Source: Sycon ciliatum
Lineage: Eukaryota; Porifera; Calcarea; Leucosolenida; Sycettidae
Length of the DNA: 64,000 nucleotides
Reading direction: 5' to 3'
NCBI RefSeq assembly: GCF_964019385.1
Contig: NC_088643.1
Span: 44,571,214 to 44,635,213, forward strand
Shown here: one piece after another, positions 49,032-62,189 of the stretch
How positions within the stretch are numbered: position 1 is the first letter of the stretch
Layout of the letters: the number at the start of each line of letters is the position of its first letter
Made by a program: the position numbers and the translations under genes
The notes under the pieces: model-generated
Seen by the model: the letters and a program-made list of their open reading frames with translations, nothing else
What the model was told of the DNA's origin: nothing
Databases searched by the model: none

Positions 49032-50940
49032 GGTTGCGGAGTAAGACGAGCGATCAACTCGAAACCAACACTCGGAGCTATGGCGATTAGAAAAATAATA
49101 ATTATTTGGCGAGAGGCGAGCAAAAGTGCTGCTTGCTTTCTCTTCAGCACACCAAGACTAATGCTTGGAGTAGCGATGACAAAGACTAAAATCGAAGGTG
49201 TCGGCATTGAATGTCGATCGGGCACGGCAGCTGTGGTGTGCGGCGGTACTGTCCCAGTGCAGTGTGCATCTTGTATGTTTTCAAAGACTGTCGACACACA
49301 GACTCAGTACAGTATCAGTTCACTACACTGCAGACACTCTGTCTGCAAGACTGCATGACTGTGGAGATCGCATGCATTGGACCCGCACGTACTTGAGCAA
49401 CGCCGCTCACATCACGGGCATGTGTGATGAAAGAGGACAGTGCGTGTATGTGTTGCAGATGATCCTGCCTCCTTGTCGCGTCGCCAGACGTCCTGGCGTC
49501 CGCTGCGCATTGACGATATGGGGAACATGTTGCTGTCCCTGATGTACCTGCACGGCGTGCTGGCTGTGGCCATGTGGAGTATGGCGTGCGTGTCTTGCAT
49601 GCCAGAACATCATGTATGTACCATGTGTACTGTCATATCAGTGGATCAAGGACTCGTGACTCTTGAGTGCATACTCAGATACTGTACAGTCATACTCATC
49701 GCGCGCTCCCAACTCCAACCAAGTGACTGCAAAGATCATGACTTGAGGTCGAGAGCGCGAGCGCACTCACTCACATGCATGCAGACGTGTCATGTCACTG
49801 AGAAGATACACAGCACAAACGTGAGAGGGCTCGTGTGATCCATGGGCTCCGACGAGACACCCAGCTCGGCGCCAAGCTTTCACCGGCTATGCGGCGCCGT
49901 GAGGTGTGAAGTCCATGTTGCACTCTGCATTGTTCACTGCGATCATCATGATCATGCGAAGGAGACTTCAGCTCATAGTCAGGGAGCCGACCTTCAAAAA
50001 AGTGGCGCTCCAGGTCGGGCGAGATGGAGTACAAGATCTCTTCAGCAATGGGTTATGGGTCTATCAGAGAAGGGCTTTCGAGTTCTTGGCCATCCCAAAG
50101 CTGTGCACGGACATCGCGAGGACGCATTTTGTTCGATGGTCAAATTCACAATTGTCAAGCATTTAGGCGCAAATGTTTTTCGTTCTCAGCCGACTTCTCG
50201 GTTTGAGAAGTAGGTGCGCACGCTCAAAATTCCAAATCAGTGACTATGCGCCTGTCCAGAAGATGACGACGCTGCAAGCTTACTTTCTCAAAGCGTGACA
50301 TACATTTTCATTACGATTTTGGCTTTGAAAGTGAGAATAGTATTGCCATCGTCAGGTCCACTAGTCACGAAGCATGGCGCTTCTGGACAAAAGCGCAACA
50401 TCGAGTGTGTACCAGCAATAGTGCACAATAATACTCGCGCCTACTCCGGCAATTCTGCAACGCGTGCAAGCAAAGTTTCAAAAGTATATTTCCAGGTCTG
50501 ACTGAGGTCGAGTCGAGCGAAGATTTCGGCAGAGTAGGCGAGATGTTGCTTGCTGACAAGTCGGCCTCCGCGTCCCTGAGTCTTGACTGCCAGTGCCACA
50601 GCCGTATGCACCAGTGACCAGTCACCGGACGTGCAAGATCATCATCACCCATGTCGGTACTCTGCCTGGCCTATTTATCTGCTGGTGGTGTCAACTCCGT
50701 TGCAGTTTGCCAGCTTGTTTGTTCCGGTACTCGTTCTTCAGGTGAGCCTAGCTGCTTTTGCACAAAATACTTTGTGGATCCTGTGAGAGATCATGTAACT
50801 CGAAAACGAGACGTTGTTTGAAACAAAGGTAGAATGACAATCACTGCCAGTTCCACATGCACTTCTGACAGGAACTACGACAGATGTCTACATGGCAGCA
50901 CCAAAGGAGAGCATGGGATAGGCAACATAACAAGATAGAA
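49032..50940. other. SMAD upstream region, no gene recognised
   Basis: The SMAD promoter and 5' UTR should lie at the start of this stretch. Several short open frames exist on both strands but none shows conserved motifs or consistent splice phases. Confidence 0.6.
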
Positions 50941-50944
50941 CATA

Positions 50945-51800
50945 CATGCGCGCACGTGCATGTGTGCGAGCTTGTGTACACGCGCGCACGCCCACACACG
51001 CTTGCAAGCGTGTACTCACATGTGTGCGAGTGTGCATGAGTGCACACACACGCACACACATGTGACTCTCTGTTCGCACACACACACACATACATGTGTG
51101 CGAACATGCGCGCATTCATCACACACGCGTGCGCACATACACACAGGTGGATGCGCACATGCCAATGCTCACACACACACGCACACGCATACACGTGTAC
51201 ATGTGCACGCACACACACGCGTGCGCGCTTGCACGCACATACACACAGGTGGATGCGCACATGCAAATGCTCACACACACATACACGCATACACATGTAC
51301 ATGTGCACGACACACGCGCGCGCGCGCGCGCACACACAGAGGTGGATGCGCGCACGTGCATGTGTGCGAGCTTGTGTACACGCGCGCACGCCCACACACG
51401 TGCACAAGCGTGTACTCACATGTGTGCGAGTGTGCATGAGTGCACACACACACACATGTGACTCTCTGTTCGCGCACACACACACACATACATGTGTGCG
51501 AACATGCGCGCATTCATCACACACGCGTGCGCACATACACACAAGTGGATGCGCACATGCCAATGCTCACACACACGCATACACGTGTACATGTGCACGC
51601 ACACACACGCGTGCGCGCTTGCACGCACATACACACAGGTGGATGCGCACATGCAAATGCTCACACACACACGCGCATACACGTGTACAAGTGCACGACA
51701 CACGCGCGCGCGCACACACACACGTGGATGCGCACATGCAGATGCTCACACGCATACATACATATAAACACACACACTCATGCACGCGCGCGTCATTATC
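50945..51800. repeat. Higher-order alternating purine-pyrimidine (CA/CG) repeat
   Basis: About 850 bp consist almost wholly of CA, CG and TG dinucleotides. A block starting CGCGCACGTGCATGTGTGCG occurs near 50949 and again near 51351, and the unit GGTGGATGCGCACATGC recurs at irregular spacing, so small units are organised into a duplication of about 400 bp. Long open frames on both strands (Cys/Val/Arg or His/Thr/Ala) follow from the composition and are not genes. Confidence 0.9.
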
Positions 51801-54300
51801 TACGAATCTCAGAAACATGCAACACGCGGCCAGAAGTTAATCATCACCAGTGAACTTGCTGTGATTGTGGTACCAACAACATGCTGTGCAAGAACGTCAC
51901 CATCATCGGCTGCTCTGAGGTAGCATTCCAGAATGGCAATTTACAAAGCCGCTGTCTAGTGCCCTACTATCATCTCCACAGAGCAGCAGTCGGAACCCAG
52001 GAGATAACTGCTCGGCATAGCTGCAAACATCGCAAAGGTTACAGCACTGGATGCTTCTAGTGCAACGGGTCACCCCAACCCTGTACTATACTTGCTGGTG
52101 CATGTCCGAATGTGACAACCCAATCATTAGCGCCCATGTTCTGGACCGTCACTAACGCTTCCGCCCAGGGCCTTATTACTGGCTTTTACGGTACTCACCG
52201 ATGCATGTCCGAATGTGGCAACCCGCTCAGCAGCACTACACATGTGAGCAACAAGTGGACGTCGTTGGCAGCACAGAGCAGAGGATCGCAAACCGGATGA
52301 AGAATGGATACTGTTCTCCATGATGAAGGGATCAAAAACCGTTCAGCACAGATATTGCGCTACATCGTCTTGCCTGGATGTATGCGGTGGTGCCGATGCA
52401 TATCGCGTCCATGACACTGTTTACATATCTGCATTCAGCCTTTGTTCGCATAAATATGATGCACCGTAGCTGTAGTTTTAAAATGATTATATTCTACATG
52501 TTACCGCCACATTTACTGATTGCGTTTGCGGAAATTCCTAAAATATACTACGTCTACTACTACTCAATTTACCACACAAAGGACTGAATGAAGTAGGGAA
52601 ATAATCATCCCATGATCTTCTACAATGTGAATTCTTCCATGTACGCGCATGTCATTGTGCAGCATCCGAAACTTCAACAAAACAATGATTCAAGGAGACG
52701 TTATTCAAGATAAGTCATGCATTTCCACGTTCACTGGTATAATCAAAGATTCCGTTCAAGGCAGCTGCCATGGTGTGTACCTTATCACCTTTAACACACG
52801 TTGTCAGTCCGCTCATTGACTAGCATGAAATCGTTTGTAGCAGGAGTACTCTTGTTTGTAGTGAGGATCAATCTACAAAACACTATTGGTAAAAACAATC
52901 CAGAGTCACCTCGATGGAGACGGACAGTTCCTACGAGACCTGCCTGTCGACATCAGGGTCAAGTGGCAAGTCATTTAGCCGTTACGCACGACAATCTCAG
53001 GAACACCAGTCATGTCCTCCTCCGACGAACCAGCTACTGTATGTTACTTCAGAACTCAGAACGACACAATTATACAAACAGAATGAAAAATGCTTCATCG
53101 ACGGTGTGACTTTGCGTTTCGCTTCGTGTTTCTTTGTGTTTCTCTTGAAAATCTAGCAAAATTGAGTCATTCGCATGAAAATGTCTGGTTACGTCAGCGA
53201 AACCCGCTGATTTTCCCCATTTTTCAAGCGCTGAATGGCGCAAAAACTGTGAAATCACGGCAACGAAATAGTGTTCGACGAGCGAACAAACCTCCTTGCA
53301 CCGGCATTGGTGCACAGCTTCGGGACGGCCAAGTTCTCAAATCGTCCTCTAGAGACCCTTACCTACCTCTGTGCGAAGTTTCAAGTCCTCCCTCTGAAGT
53401 GGCATACCCCGAAAATAAAAAGCATCCTACAGATTTCAGCTCCCGGACTATCATGCTCGCGCTCACTGCCAGCACTAACTGAAATAATCATGATAATGGA
53501 TGTGGACTACACATGGCTGACTTTCGACTTCATAGCCCGTAGATCTACCATGATCTAGATCTACTGTTGATACATAATTATATGGGGCCATAGGCATAGG
53601 TGACACTCCACTCGGGTAATAGTACTACTACTAGTAGTAGTAGATTTATTATTTTGATAGGGAAGGCCCTACAGACGTTGCCGTCTTATAGTTATACTAT
53701 GACTGATTGTACTACTACTAGTAGTACATGACTGTATCCATGGAATCTGTGCCCAGTAATATGGCAGTATGCTATCGATCCCTCAGAGTCAGAGTCAGGC
53801 TCCTTTGTCCTTCGCCTTGCCTTTTAGTACGGGGGCCAGGCATCAAAAAAGTGGCTGAAAAAAACTTTCGTTTCCACTTCGTCCGCACAACAATTTGACT
53901 GCAGATAATGAAAGCAGTGGCCTTCCTGACACGGAATCAACAAAAAATTGCTTCAAAATGCGAATGGAAGGCCTCCATCGAGTAACTTTTCTCGCACCTG
54001 TTCAGCCATTGCCGCTTGTCTCTTGCGCTGAGTTTCTTCTCCGCGCGAGCAGTCACGCAACGGTAAGTTTTCCTCACGGGACTGTCCCGTCCATTGTACG
54101 GCGAACTGAGCATAGTCTGCGCTGCGCGAAACACGCATACAGAGTCTAGTCTCACACCTCACGTGCTCAGCGGTCCACGTGGAGTGTCAAGTTTCAAAAG
54201 TGAACTCGGATGTGTCGATTCACGTACTACTACTGCGCTTCTTCTCCGTTTTTGCCTTTTTGTACTCTCACGCATAATAGTAAGTAGTTTGTTTTCGGGT
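51801..54300. other. Intergenic, nothing recognised
   Basis: No exon with support on either strand. The palindromic TACTACTAGTAGTA motif occurs at about 53626 and 53711 around a short AT-rich segment. Confidence 0.6.
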
Positions 54301-54320
54301 GGTGAGGTTCTGGAAAGTCG

Positions 54321-56214
54321 ATGTCACAGGCAGATTGTCCCCAGCGGACAACTCGGCAAAGTCTATCTGTACCAGTTGTAGAGCCAGGGCGAAAGGAGTG
54401 CATATTCTGTCAGAAATTTCAGCTGGGAAAGAAGCACAAGTATCAGAAAACTTCGCAGTGCCAGTCACACAACGCTGCCCAGAAAGTGCTAGACGCAGCT
54501 AAGTTGCGGAGAGACGAGGCTATTGTAATAGCTATTGGTTCTCAGTCTTGCCTCATAGCACGTGAAGTTCACTACCATTGGCACTGCTTCCGAGAGTACA
54601 CCAGACTATTGGAGGTCGAGGATCCTGGGGACGACCCTCAGGGAATTGGTGGACAGGCTCCTTCGGAGGAACAAGTAGTTGCCCAGTTTCTTGAGGTCGT
54701 GCGTCAAGAATTGTTTGACAATTCTGCACTGCTGACCTCTGCTGATCTCCAGTCCATCTTCCAGACCTGCTGTAACAAGGAAAGTGGCAACTTCTGCACT
54801 CAGGTCAGAAATCGAAAACTGAAGAGCATCATTTTGAAAGAGTTTGATGGCCAGCTCGCTGCAACGCCCCTGAATTGTTGTGTGCTGTTAGCTCGACTGA
54901 CAACTTTATCAGACAGTTTGCACTGCTGAAGGAGGAAGTTGCAGAAGATGAACCCCTAATGCCCGCCGATCCTTATTGCAGTGAGTCTGGGGAGGAGTCT
55001 GAGGATGAGTCTGCCAAAGTGGAGAGTAGCCATGTCTGGACCAATGAGTGTGAGGAATGGAGAGTCTTATATTATGCAGCAAACATCCTCCGCCAATCCA
55101 TCGAGCACCATGTCAAGTCCACGAAGCAAGAACTGAGCGGTGCACGGCTGTCTCCTGAGGATAGCGCGCGATTGATTCCTGACAAGCTCTTTAATTTTCT
55201 TGCATGGACCCTGGACAAGGATGCCGAATTCCCGACGTGCCGCTTGCCGTCTCTTGAGAGTGTTCTGCAACGCCGTATCCATGCCATCTGCCAGGATCTT
55301 ATCGGTTTTGCGGCACTGGTTACCGCACTCCGAAACACATTGTGCTGGGCATGGCAATCCATCACCTGTGCCGCAGTAAGCAGATAGTTACCATGTTGAA
55401 TCGTCTTGGCTATTGCTGTAGCTACAGCCAGGTACTGGAGCTGGAGACTTGCTTGGCAGAGTCTTTTACACGCCATCAGCACAATCAGTCTTTCTTGCCT
55501 GCCGCCATCGACACTCGCAAGCCGTACCATTTCGTGTGAGATAACAATGACCCTTGCGAGGAGACACTGAGCGGACTTGCGACTACGCACTGTACAAATG
55601 GTATCGTTGTACAGCCTTCTCTGCAGGATGAATCGGTAGCAAGTGAAGCGACTTCCATCTCTCTGCCTACACTGTCAACGTCGAAGCGAAAGCGCTCATT
55701 GACAATGGTCCCGGAGATTCAGCCTGTGTTTGCAATGCCTGCAAGACAAAATCCACCTCCCATCATACGCCTATGCTGCTGACACCCGCTCTGGTGCTGC
55801 ATTGATGGACTTTGTCTGGAAGCTCTCCCGGTTCTGCCCAGATGGACAGATCAGCAAGCCTCGTGCAGTCATTGAGATTGGAGCTGCAGCTGATGGCAAG
55901 TCTCAGAGCATACCCGCGTGGACAGCATTCAATTATCTCGCGACGAAGAACAATGTGCCTTCTAAGTCGGAGATTGGTTACTGTCCGGTGATCAATGCAT
56001 CGCCAATATAGAACCTCACTGTCTATACCCTACTATGCCGCTCCATTACTATGGCAAGGCAGGCTGATCTTCCATTCACGATGGTAGTTCTGGATCAAGC
56101 AATTTATGCCAAGGCTGTCGACATCGTGTTGCAGAGACCCCAAGAATTCCGCTCTGTGGTTCTCCGGAGTCGACTTGAAGTCAAACTTGATGACAGCATC
56201 TGTAATGTCCATGC
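54321..56214 (+). pseudogene. Degenerate copy of a multi-copy invertebrate gene family (possibly mobile)
   Basis: Frames in order: 54321-54929, then a shift to 54875-55387, then about 55340-55796 with an in-frame TGA at 55537-55539, then about 55730-56011, then about 56051-56214. The N-terminal segment has CIFCQKFQLGKKHKY and, later, YHWHCFREY, a Cys/His zinc-binding look. After the stop comes DNNDPCEETLSGLATTH plus CTNGIVVQ, and downstream QSIPAWTAFN, IGYCPVINASPI and DQAIYAKAVDIV. These are segments I associate with a family repeated many times in cnidarian and sponge genomes; its biochemical function is unknown to me. At least three frameshifts and one stop show it is dead. The 3' end is lost. 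Confidence 0.7.
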
Positions 56215-57216
56215 TCTTGTACACATTATTATCGATGAAATATATTATGTCATGTTCTTGTGGGCCATCGAAACTGGCCTTCTGTCTACTTTAATGCGCA
56301 TGCCTGCTGGAATCGTAACCAATGTGCATGTACAGTGCGTATCGGTTATAGCGTGGTCGTGTAAAAGAATATACTGCATACAAGAATGAACCCTCATGTT
56401 TTCATAATCATAACATGGATTTCAAGTGCACATTTATTCTTACAAGCAATTTTATCCCATAGTAGAATATATCGGTCCTAAGAATGGACTTTGTGTAGCG
56501 AAACATGCCAATTAGTACAAAGTGTATCGCCTGTAGTAATAACATCTGTCCAATTCCGTTCTGATGTGACTCTCGTTGCGTCGTAGTGCTGCAGATTCAA
56601 CTGTTGTGGCCATGTAACTCAATTTTTGCATAGCCACATGTAAGCTTATGGGACTATGACCAGCCACATGCACAGAAGTACTGTGTTGCATGTACGATGA
56701 TCTTCCTGCCCCTGCGGACATGCATATGATATGCCACACTTGATTTATCATGTGTAAGAAATATCGGAAATAAGAATAGAAAGTCGTTTTTCAAAAACCC
56801 ACGCTATAACCGATACCTACTGTACATGCTTTGAACATACTTATGACTGACTTCCTGTGCTGGAAGGCATGATTGTACATGTACAAGTACCCTGTGGAAT
56901 AAAGTATGCTTTATCTCTGCGTGTGGTGAAATAGTCAGCTGCTTCCTTCATGCCAGTACACTGTATTCTGATTTGATACATATAATGTACACAATGCTGT
57001 AGTACATGTACATGTACATGACTCTATAATTATGACTATTCGCATTGATACAATAGAGTGCACGATGTGCATGATACTCCATGTACATGTATGTTTTACT
57101 AATAGCAGTGCCAGTCGACACGAATACATACATAGTATGTACCCCTCAACAAATTTGGAGCTTCTGTGGAAGAAAATAACATGAAAAACACGCTGTTGCC
57201 ATACTGTTGCTATGCA

Positions 57217-57230
57217 GTTGCCATGGCAAC
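57217..57230. promoter_or_regulatory. Perfect palindromic X-box (RFX-type site)
   Basis: GTTGCCATGGCAAC is the full palindromic RFX-family binding motif. It is preceded by two half-site-like GTTGCC/GTTGCT sequences (57195 and 57206). In animals RFX sites often lie in promoters of ciliary genes. The nearest supported gene is more than 3 kb away, so the target is unknown. Confidence 0.55.
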
Positions 57231-59923
57231 CCATGGGAAACTTTCAAATGCCAATTCCACACCGTTCCATCCCGATTCCAGGGGTGAAAAATATATCAGG
57301 GGACTCTACACGACTAGGGCTACAAGATGAAGTACATATTTTGTTGTGCGCTCTCAGTGGAAACGAAACTTCACATTTCTCAACCCTGGCCCCCGTACTA
57401 TTTGCCTTGGCTTGAGCCAGGCAAGTGATTCCTGCCAGCACTGGCACTACACTACTGTGCAGTATTATTAATTTTTTGTTTGAACTAAGAACACGCGCGG
57501 GGACATGAAAAGCACAATCATACTCGCACGAGTCATAGGCGCTAGGCCTTCAGTGACAGGTACTAGGTAGCGGCGCTAGCGCTGGCAGTGGCGGGCATAA
57601 CATAAGCTAAGGTGAGCGCTTTGCAGCTTTACACACAACAAATACAGTAATTATTATTACGTCGCCGGCCAGCATGCAGCCATGCATGCCAGTCTTGCAT
57701 TCCTGAGTCGATCAAAGTTAGTACAGTTTTTAAACTGTACTAACTACTTCAAACGATATAAAAAATTAATAAATACAATAAAACTGGCTGATGTAGTCTG
57801 TAAGACATCGATCGACAGTAAGGACTGAGCTATGGCGCGGCGACAAGATCTAGTGGCACGTGCCAGAGCCGCGGACTCGACTGTACTAGCGTACTGTTTT
57901 TGTTGGCATGTGCAGTCGACGTGCGAGTTCCCATCGCGTCGAGGTGTTGAACACGTAGATCTATGACCTGTGTGTTACCCAACATGTAGTAGGCACAGAT
58001 ATGAGAATAGTTTCTCCTGAAGTCACATAGTGGAAACGCTTCCGATAGAACATGACCAGAGATGACCGTACTGATGTCCTTTGAATAAGACGCTAGTGTG
58101 GTAGACCTACGTACTGGTGGTAGGGCTAGGCCTAGGCTAGGGCCGCCCGCTTTTGTTTCATTTTTACTAAGGTGCCGCCGGGTGTGTACATGTGTGTGAC
58201 TGTGGACCGTCCTGGCCCTGCAAATCAGGCTTTGGCCTAGCTAGTCCTGCCAGGCATCAGCGCTGTAGACTCTATACGACTACGCGTCGCCCGCCATTGT
58301 TTCTTATTCTGAATGAATGCTGGATTGTAGATGCCGGACGCGAGACTCGCGAGTCTTTATTCTGGCCGAGCTGGAGCTAACGACACGTAACCGTTGCTTC
58401 TGTCAAGTGTGACGCCTTGTTGTTTTTGAAGACGCTGTAAATGCCAACAGTTCATGTCGACAGCATTCACTATCGCGCAGGAAAATCGTCTGGAGGCGCT
58501 GGACTCTGGCGTGACCACCACTAATAATAGCATGATGATCGATGATGGAGACAGGCCTTGGCTCTGCACGAGTCTGCAGCGACACGCGGCGGATAATGGC
58601 CGTCACCGAAGCATTGGCCTGTCGTCGAGTCGACACAGTGATCTAGGTGGCCGAGCGCATGGCATGCTGCTCGCTGCCGTGGCCCATGGTGTTTCCTCCA
58701 CCTTGCTGGCATGTTGCTTGCAAGCACGTCGCGGCTGCCGTCCCGCGTCTTCAGCCCCACACATTCCCAAGCTAGACAAGTCCTGGCGTGGTGCTGTACC
58801 TGTTGTGGCAGGGGTGCCTTCAATGGCTGGGGTTCTTCCCGCAACTACTACTACTTACTAGTACTGAGTACTACTAGTAGTACTCTCTCCAAGTAAAGTG
58901 CTGAAATATTCGTAGCCTAGGTCATGTGAACGACTGGCCTCAGTCCTGTCTACACGTAGATCTTCTGGAGCATTCCTCTTACAGTCTTGGATCTATTTGT
59001 GCCGGCGACGTCCAGACTGGTGAGTGGTGCAGTACTTATTACCATGATTACGCTGCACATGCTGCCATTGTTATGTACTCATTGTTCGCTTGTGGTCGAC
59101 GCCTAGGCCAGCGCCTGTCAAGAAAGGCGTGCTGGGCTTGTATTTTCTGGTCAAGTAACGTGTTTTGATTGGAATTTTTTCCGATGAAAAGCCTGTCACC
59201 CGGACCAAGGCCAAAAACAGTTCTACTAGTACTAGCCAGTGATTGTGTTACTTAGCAAGAACCTGTAACACTAACATTGTGAGAAGTTAGTGTTACTGTT
59301 GAATGTTGCAAATATTAGTATGTGCCTCACAATTCACCTCTTCCGCATCATCGTCTCATTTTCATTCTCAGGCTTTACTTGGTCAGGGTAGTAGATCACG
59401 GTAGATCTACGCAGACAAAATGCAGACAGGATGCTAGCATTCAGTCATCATAATGGTCATGGTCCTCATACTAGTCATACCAGATCATGACCTCACTCAC
59501 CTCCGTCTGTATTTTAAATCTTGACAAAGCTGACTCAGTGACTGCGCTGAGCTGAGCCACATACATGTACATGACGTCATGCATGCTCTAGCCCTACACT
59601 ACAGTACATCATTACATGTACAGAAAATGAGTTATGGCTACTGTATAAGTACAAATTTTCGTTTATGAAATCGTTCGTTAGATCACTCCACCAGCAGGTT
59701 CATTACGTACTAAATTTCATTTTTGATCGAGGTCGGTCACCCCGAACGTTCAGGAAAAAAACTTGAGTTTGGTACAAACTTTTGTTATTTCGTGTCCCCT
59801 AACGAATATAGCGAAAGTTAATCCAAACGAAACTTTTTTTATACAGCATGAAGCAATAAAAAGAACTAACTCTGCCATCACCATCATGCATCAACTAGGC
59901 ACCGCACTGGCTAGGCACCGCAC

Positions 59924-60092
59924 TGGCGGATTATGCCGGCAGAAAAATTGGCAGAGTTCGATACTTTTTCTGGCAAGTTTCATGCATGTTTGGTATGTGG
60001 ATAAAGAAATGGAGCAGAATTCGAGGAATTGCCCGCCATAAGGTTTGCATGGTTCTGCCAATTTCACTGCTTTTCGAGCAGAATCCGCCGGT
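59924..60092. mobile_element. Small inverted-repeat element
   Basis: GGCGGATTATGCCGGCAGAAA and AATTGGCAGA at 59926 are mirrored imperfectly by TCTGCCAATTTCACTGC and GAGCAGAATCCGCCGG ending near 60092. No target duplication was read. A tandem 17-bp repeat (CTAGGCACCGCACTGG) lies just before it. Confidence 0.55.
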
Positions 60093-60307
60093 CCCTAGCA
60101 TCAACGAAGTCAAATGTTTCCATAATCGATTTTCATGTCACTCACTAGCTGGATCTTTGCTTCCTGTCTGCCATGTTGTTTTAGAGTGGCTTTCTAGCCT
60201 AGAAGGTCACGGGCAGCTCGTTCTACAGCACTCGGCGGTCATGACAATCAATAGGAATGAAGACAATGATCACCTAAAAAGTTTCCTCGGAGACAAAAAC
60301 GCTAGAA

Positions 60308-60495
60308 CACCAATAAAGAAAGAGCCCACATTTCAAGCTTTTCAACACCAACATTTTGAAAAAGTTTCATTGTTCCTGTTCCTCTGTTCGTTTTTGCCTG
60401 TGCCTTACCTGAGGAGAAGCCACGAAAGTTTACCTGTGGAATTGTTTCAACATGTTGGTGTTGGAGCACCTGAAGTGTGTGATCTTTCTTAATGG
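60308..60495. mobile_element. Foldback element of about 190 bp
   Basis: ACCAATAAAGAAAGAGC and TCAACACCAACATTTTGAAA at the left are mirrored at the right by GTTTCAACATGTTGGTGTTG and GATCTTTCTTAATGGT, giving arms of about 58 bp with roughly one mismatch in five. Confidence 0.75.
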
Positions 60496-60628
60496 TCATC
60501 TAGTGGAGGGGGCGGGGGGGATTGTTAGGGTAGTTGTCTAACCAAACCTGTGGAATTCTGTTTGTGCATGATACTATTGATAGGTTGGTGAACTGCTGCT
60601 GCTGCTGCTGCTGGGACTACCAGTCTAC

Positions 60629-62189
60629 TTGTTGGCTGAAAGTACCGGGTATCAGAACATGTCCTCCATCACAGTTCAGCCTGGTGTCGGAAGTGGTGTC
60701 ATGGCACTTAGACCTGGCTTTCTTGTATCCTGCAATGATAGTGGACAAACTGTCGTCATACTTGGGCCTAAGGGTAAGCATGCGGTTTTGTTTTCCGGCT
60801 TTTGTTTGGTGCCCAAGTAAGTTTTTGTTTTTCACGTCACAGTGCAGTACTGTGCTGTACGTCTTTCGTAATAATAAATTATGACTGTATCAGTATCCTA
60901 TTGGCATCCAGCTGGGTTTGCAAAGAACTACTCTTCATGCTAGTAACATAGTCATCACAGTGTATCAGTAACTCAGTCATCCCTCTCAGTGTATCAGGAA
61001 ATGATCAGTCATCACAGTATATCACTAACTCCGTAATCACAGTGCCAGTATCAGTAGTAGTGGTACAGTGCACCAGTTCAGTGCAATGTACATGTACATG
61101 ACAACAAGTAACATGTACAGCCAGGAGATGTAATATGCAAACATGTACCTCCCAGGGAGGGGGGGGGGGGGGGGGACATACATGTAAAACCTGGTGTAAC
61201 TACATTGTATTGTACATGTAGGTGCTGTATACCGTGTATTCAATACCCAATAAATATACATCAGTGTACTAGTCAAGATGTACATGTACAGTTCTTTTAT
61301 TTTTTCAAAGATGGCCAGCTCTGTGCTACTAAAGGAGACTGTACTTTTATTGATTCCGGCTGACACTTGAAGATTCATCGCCTGCCATGGGTGTCATACC
61401 ACTCATTATAATGATACTTTACAGCTGTAGAGGTACAGTACCCCAGTAATGTCGCTCACATCCGATTCTGGCATGCACTACTATTAGAAACGTATCCTGT
61501 TATATTTCGACCCGCCCTCAACATGTACACATACATGTATGTTACTACTATAAGAGAGGTACATGTACTAGTGTTGAAGATGTGTACAAGCGGCATTGGG
61601 GGAAACTACAGTATCCAAGGTCAAATGACTGGAAATAGATACAATGTATACAATGTATACAATGTATACAATGTATACAATGTATACAATGTGTACAATG
61701 TATACATTGTATACAGGGTCTTCATATATTTTCCGATGCAAAGTGATTTTTATTTTTAATTCCAGGGTACTTTATGCTGAATCATGAGTTTCCTCCATGC
61801 TGCCTATCGTGAGCCGTCAACTCACACCAGGGTTGTCAGGTATTTGGCCATTTGTGAGAGGTGACGTCTTCAACACTGATTTTGATTGGGATATAGGGAT
61901 ATGTACTTCTGAAGTAGTCGGGTACTTCTCCAAAGCCCGCATGTGGCACATCACACTGCAAAAAGAAGGTAATATCACATGTGTGTTTTCGATCAGCTTG
62001 CCATAGTTGAAATCATAGCGCAACCGTATTTACCACCACCTGGGACTGCCTTGGCCGTACACACATGCAGTGATGACTGTGATGTGTGCTGTGTATATTG
62101 CAGGGTGCTCAATATGTTACGGCACTTTGGCCATTCCAGGCTTTGTTGCTGTGTATTTCACTCCACTCCAAGTTCACCCATACACATGA
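60629..62189 (+). CDS. Unrecognised spliced gene (3' exons), probable frameshift
   Basis: Three exons join in matching phase 1: about 60620-60773, 61766-61968 and 62104-62189 (stop). The first reads MALRPGFLVSCNDSGQTVVI then LGPKG. The second begins GYFMLNHEFPPCCLS and meets a TGA at 61811-61813, but the next frame over runs on as VSRQLTPGLSGIWPFVRG, DVFNTDFDWDIGICTSEVV and ARMWHITLQKE into the third exon, GCSICYGTLAIPGFVAVYF. A single missing base near 61810 explains this. I do not recognise the family. It may be a recent pseudogene or a sequence error. The 5' exons were not found. Confidence 0.45.
61640..61717. repeat. 10-bp tandem repeat (ACAATGTATA)
   Basis: About six copies end in the inverted half TACATTGTATACA, so the tract can fold on itself. 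It lies in the intron about 50 bases before the 61766 acceptor of the unrecognised gene. Confidence 0.9.

Larger units (their letters stand above)
56221..60600. other. Intergenic, no supported gene
   Basis: AATAAA occurs at 56898. A CpG-rich segment at about 58250-58830 has open frames on both strands without recognisable motifs and might be a promoter or a first exon. Two inverted-repeat structures lie near 59.9 and 60.3 kb. Confidence 0.55.

Noticed and set aside
49440-50213. Small genes upstream of the SMAD gene
   Set aside because: There are no conserved segments and no consistent splice phases.
50841-51853. Long Cys/Val/Arg and His/Thr/Ala frames
   Set aside because: They arise from CA/CG dinucleotide repeats, not from a gene.
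58403-58861. Coding exon on either strand in the CpG-rich block
   Set aside because: Open frames overlap on both strands and none shows a recognisable domain. High GC alone keeps frames open.
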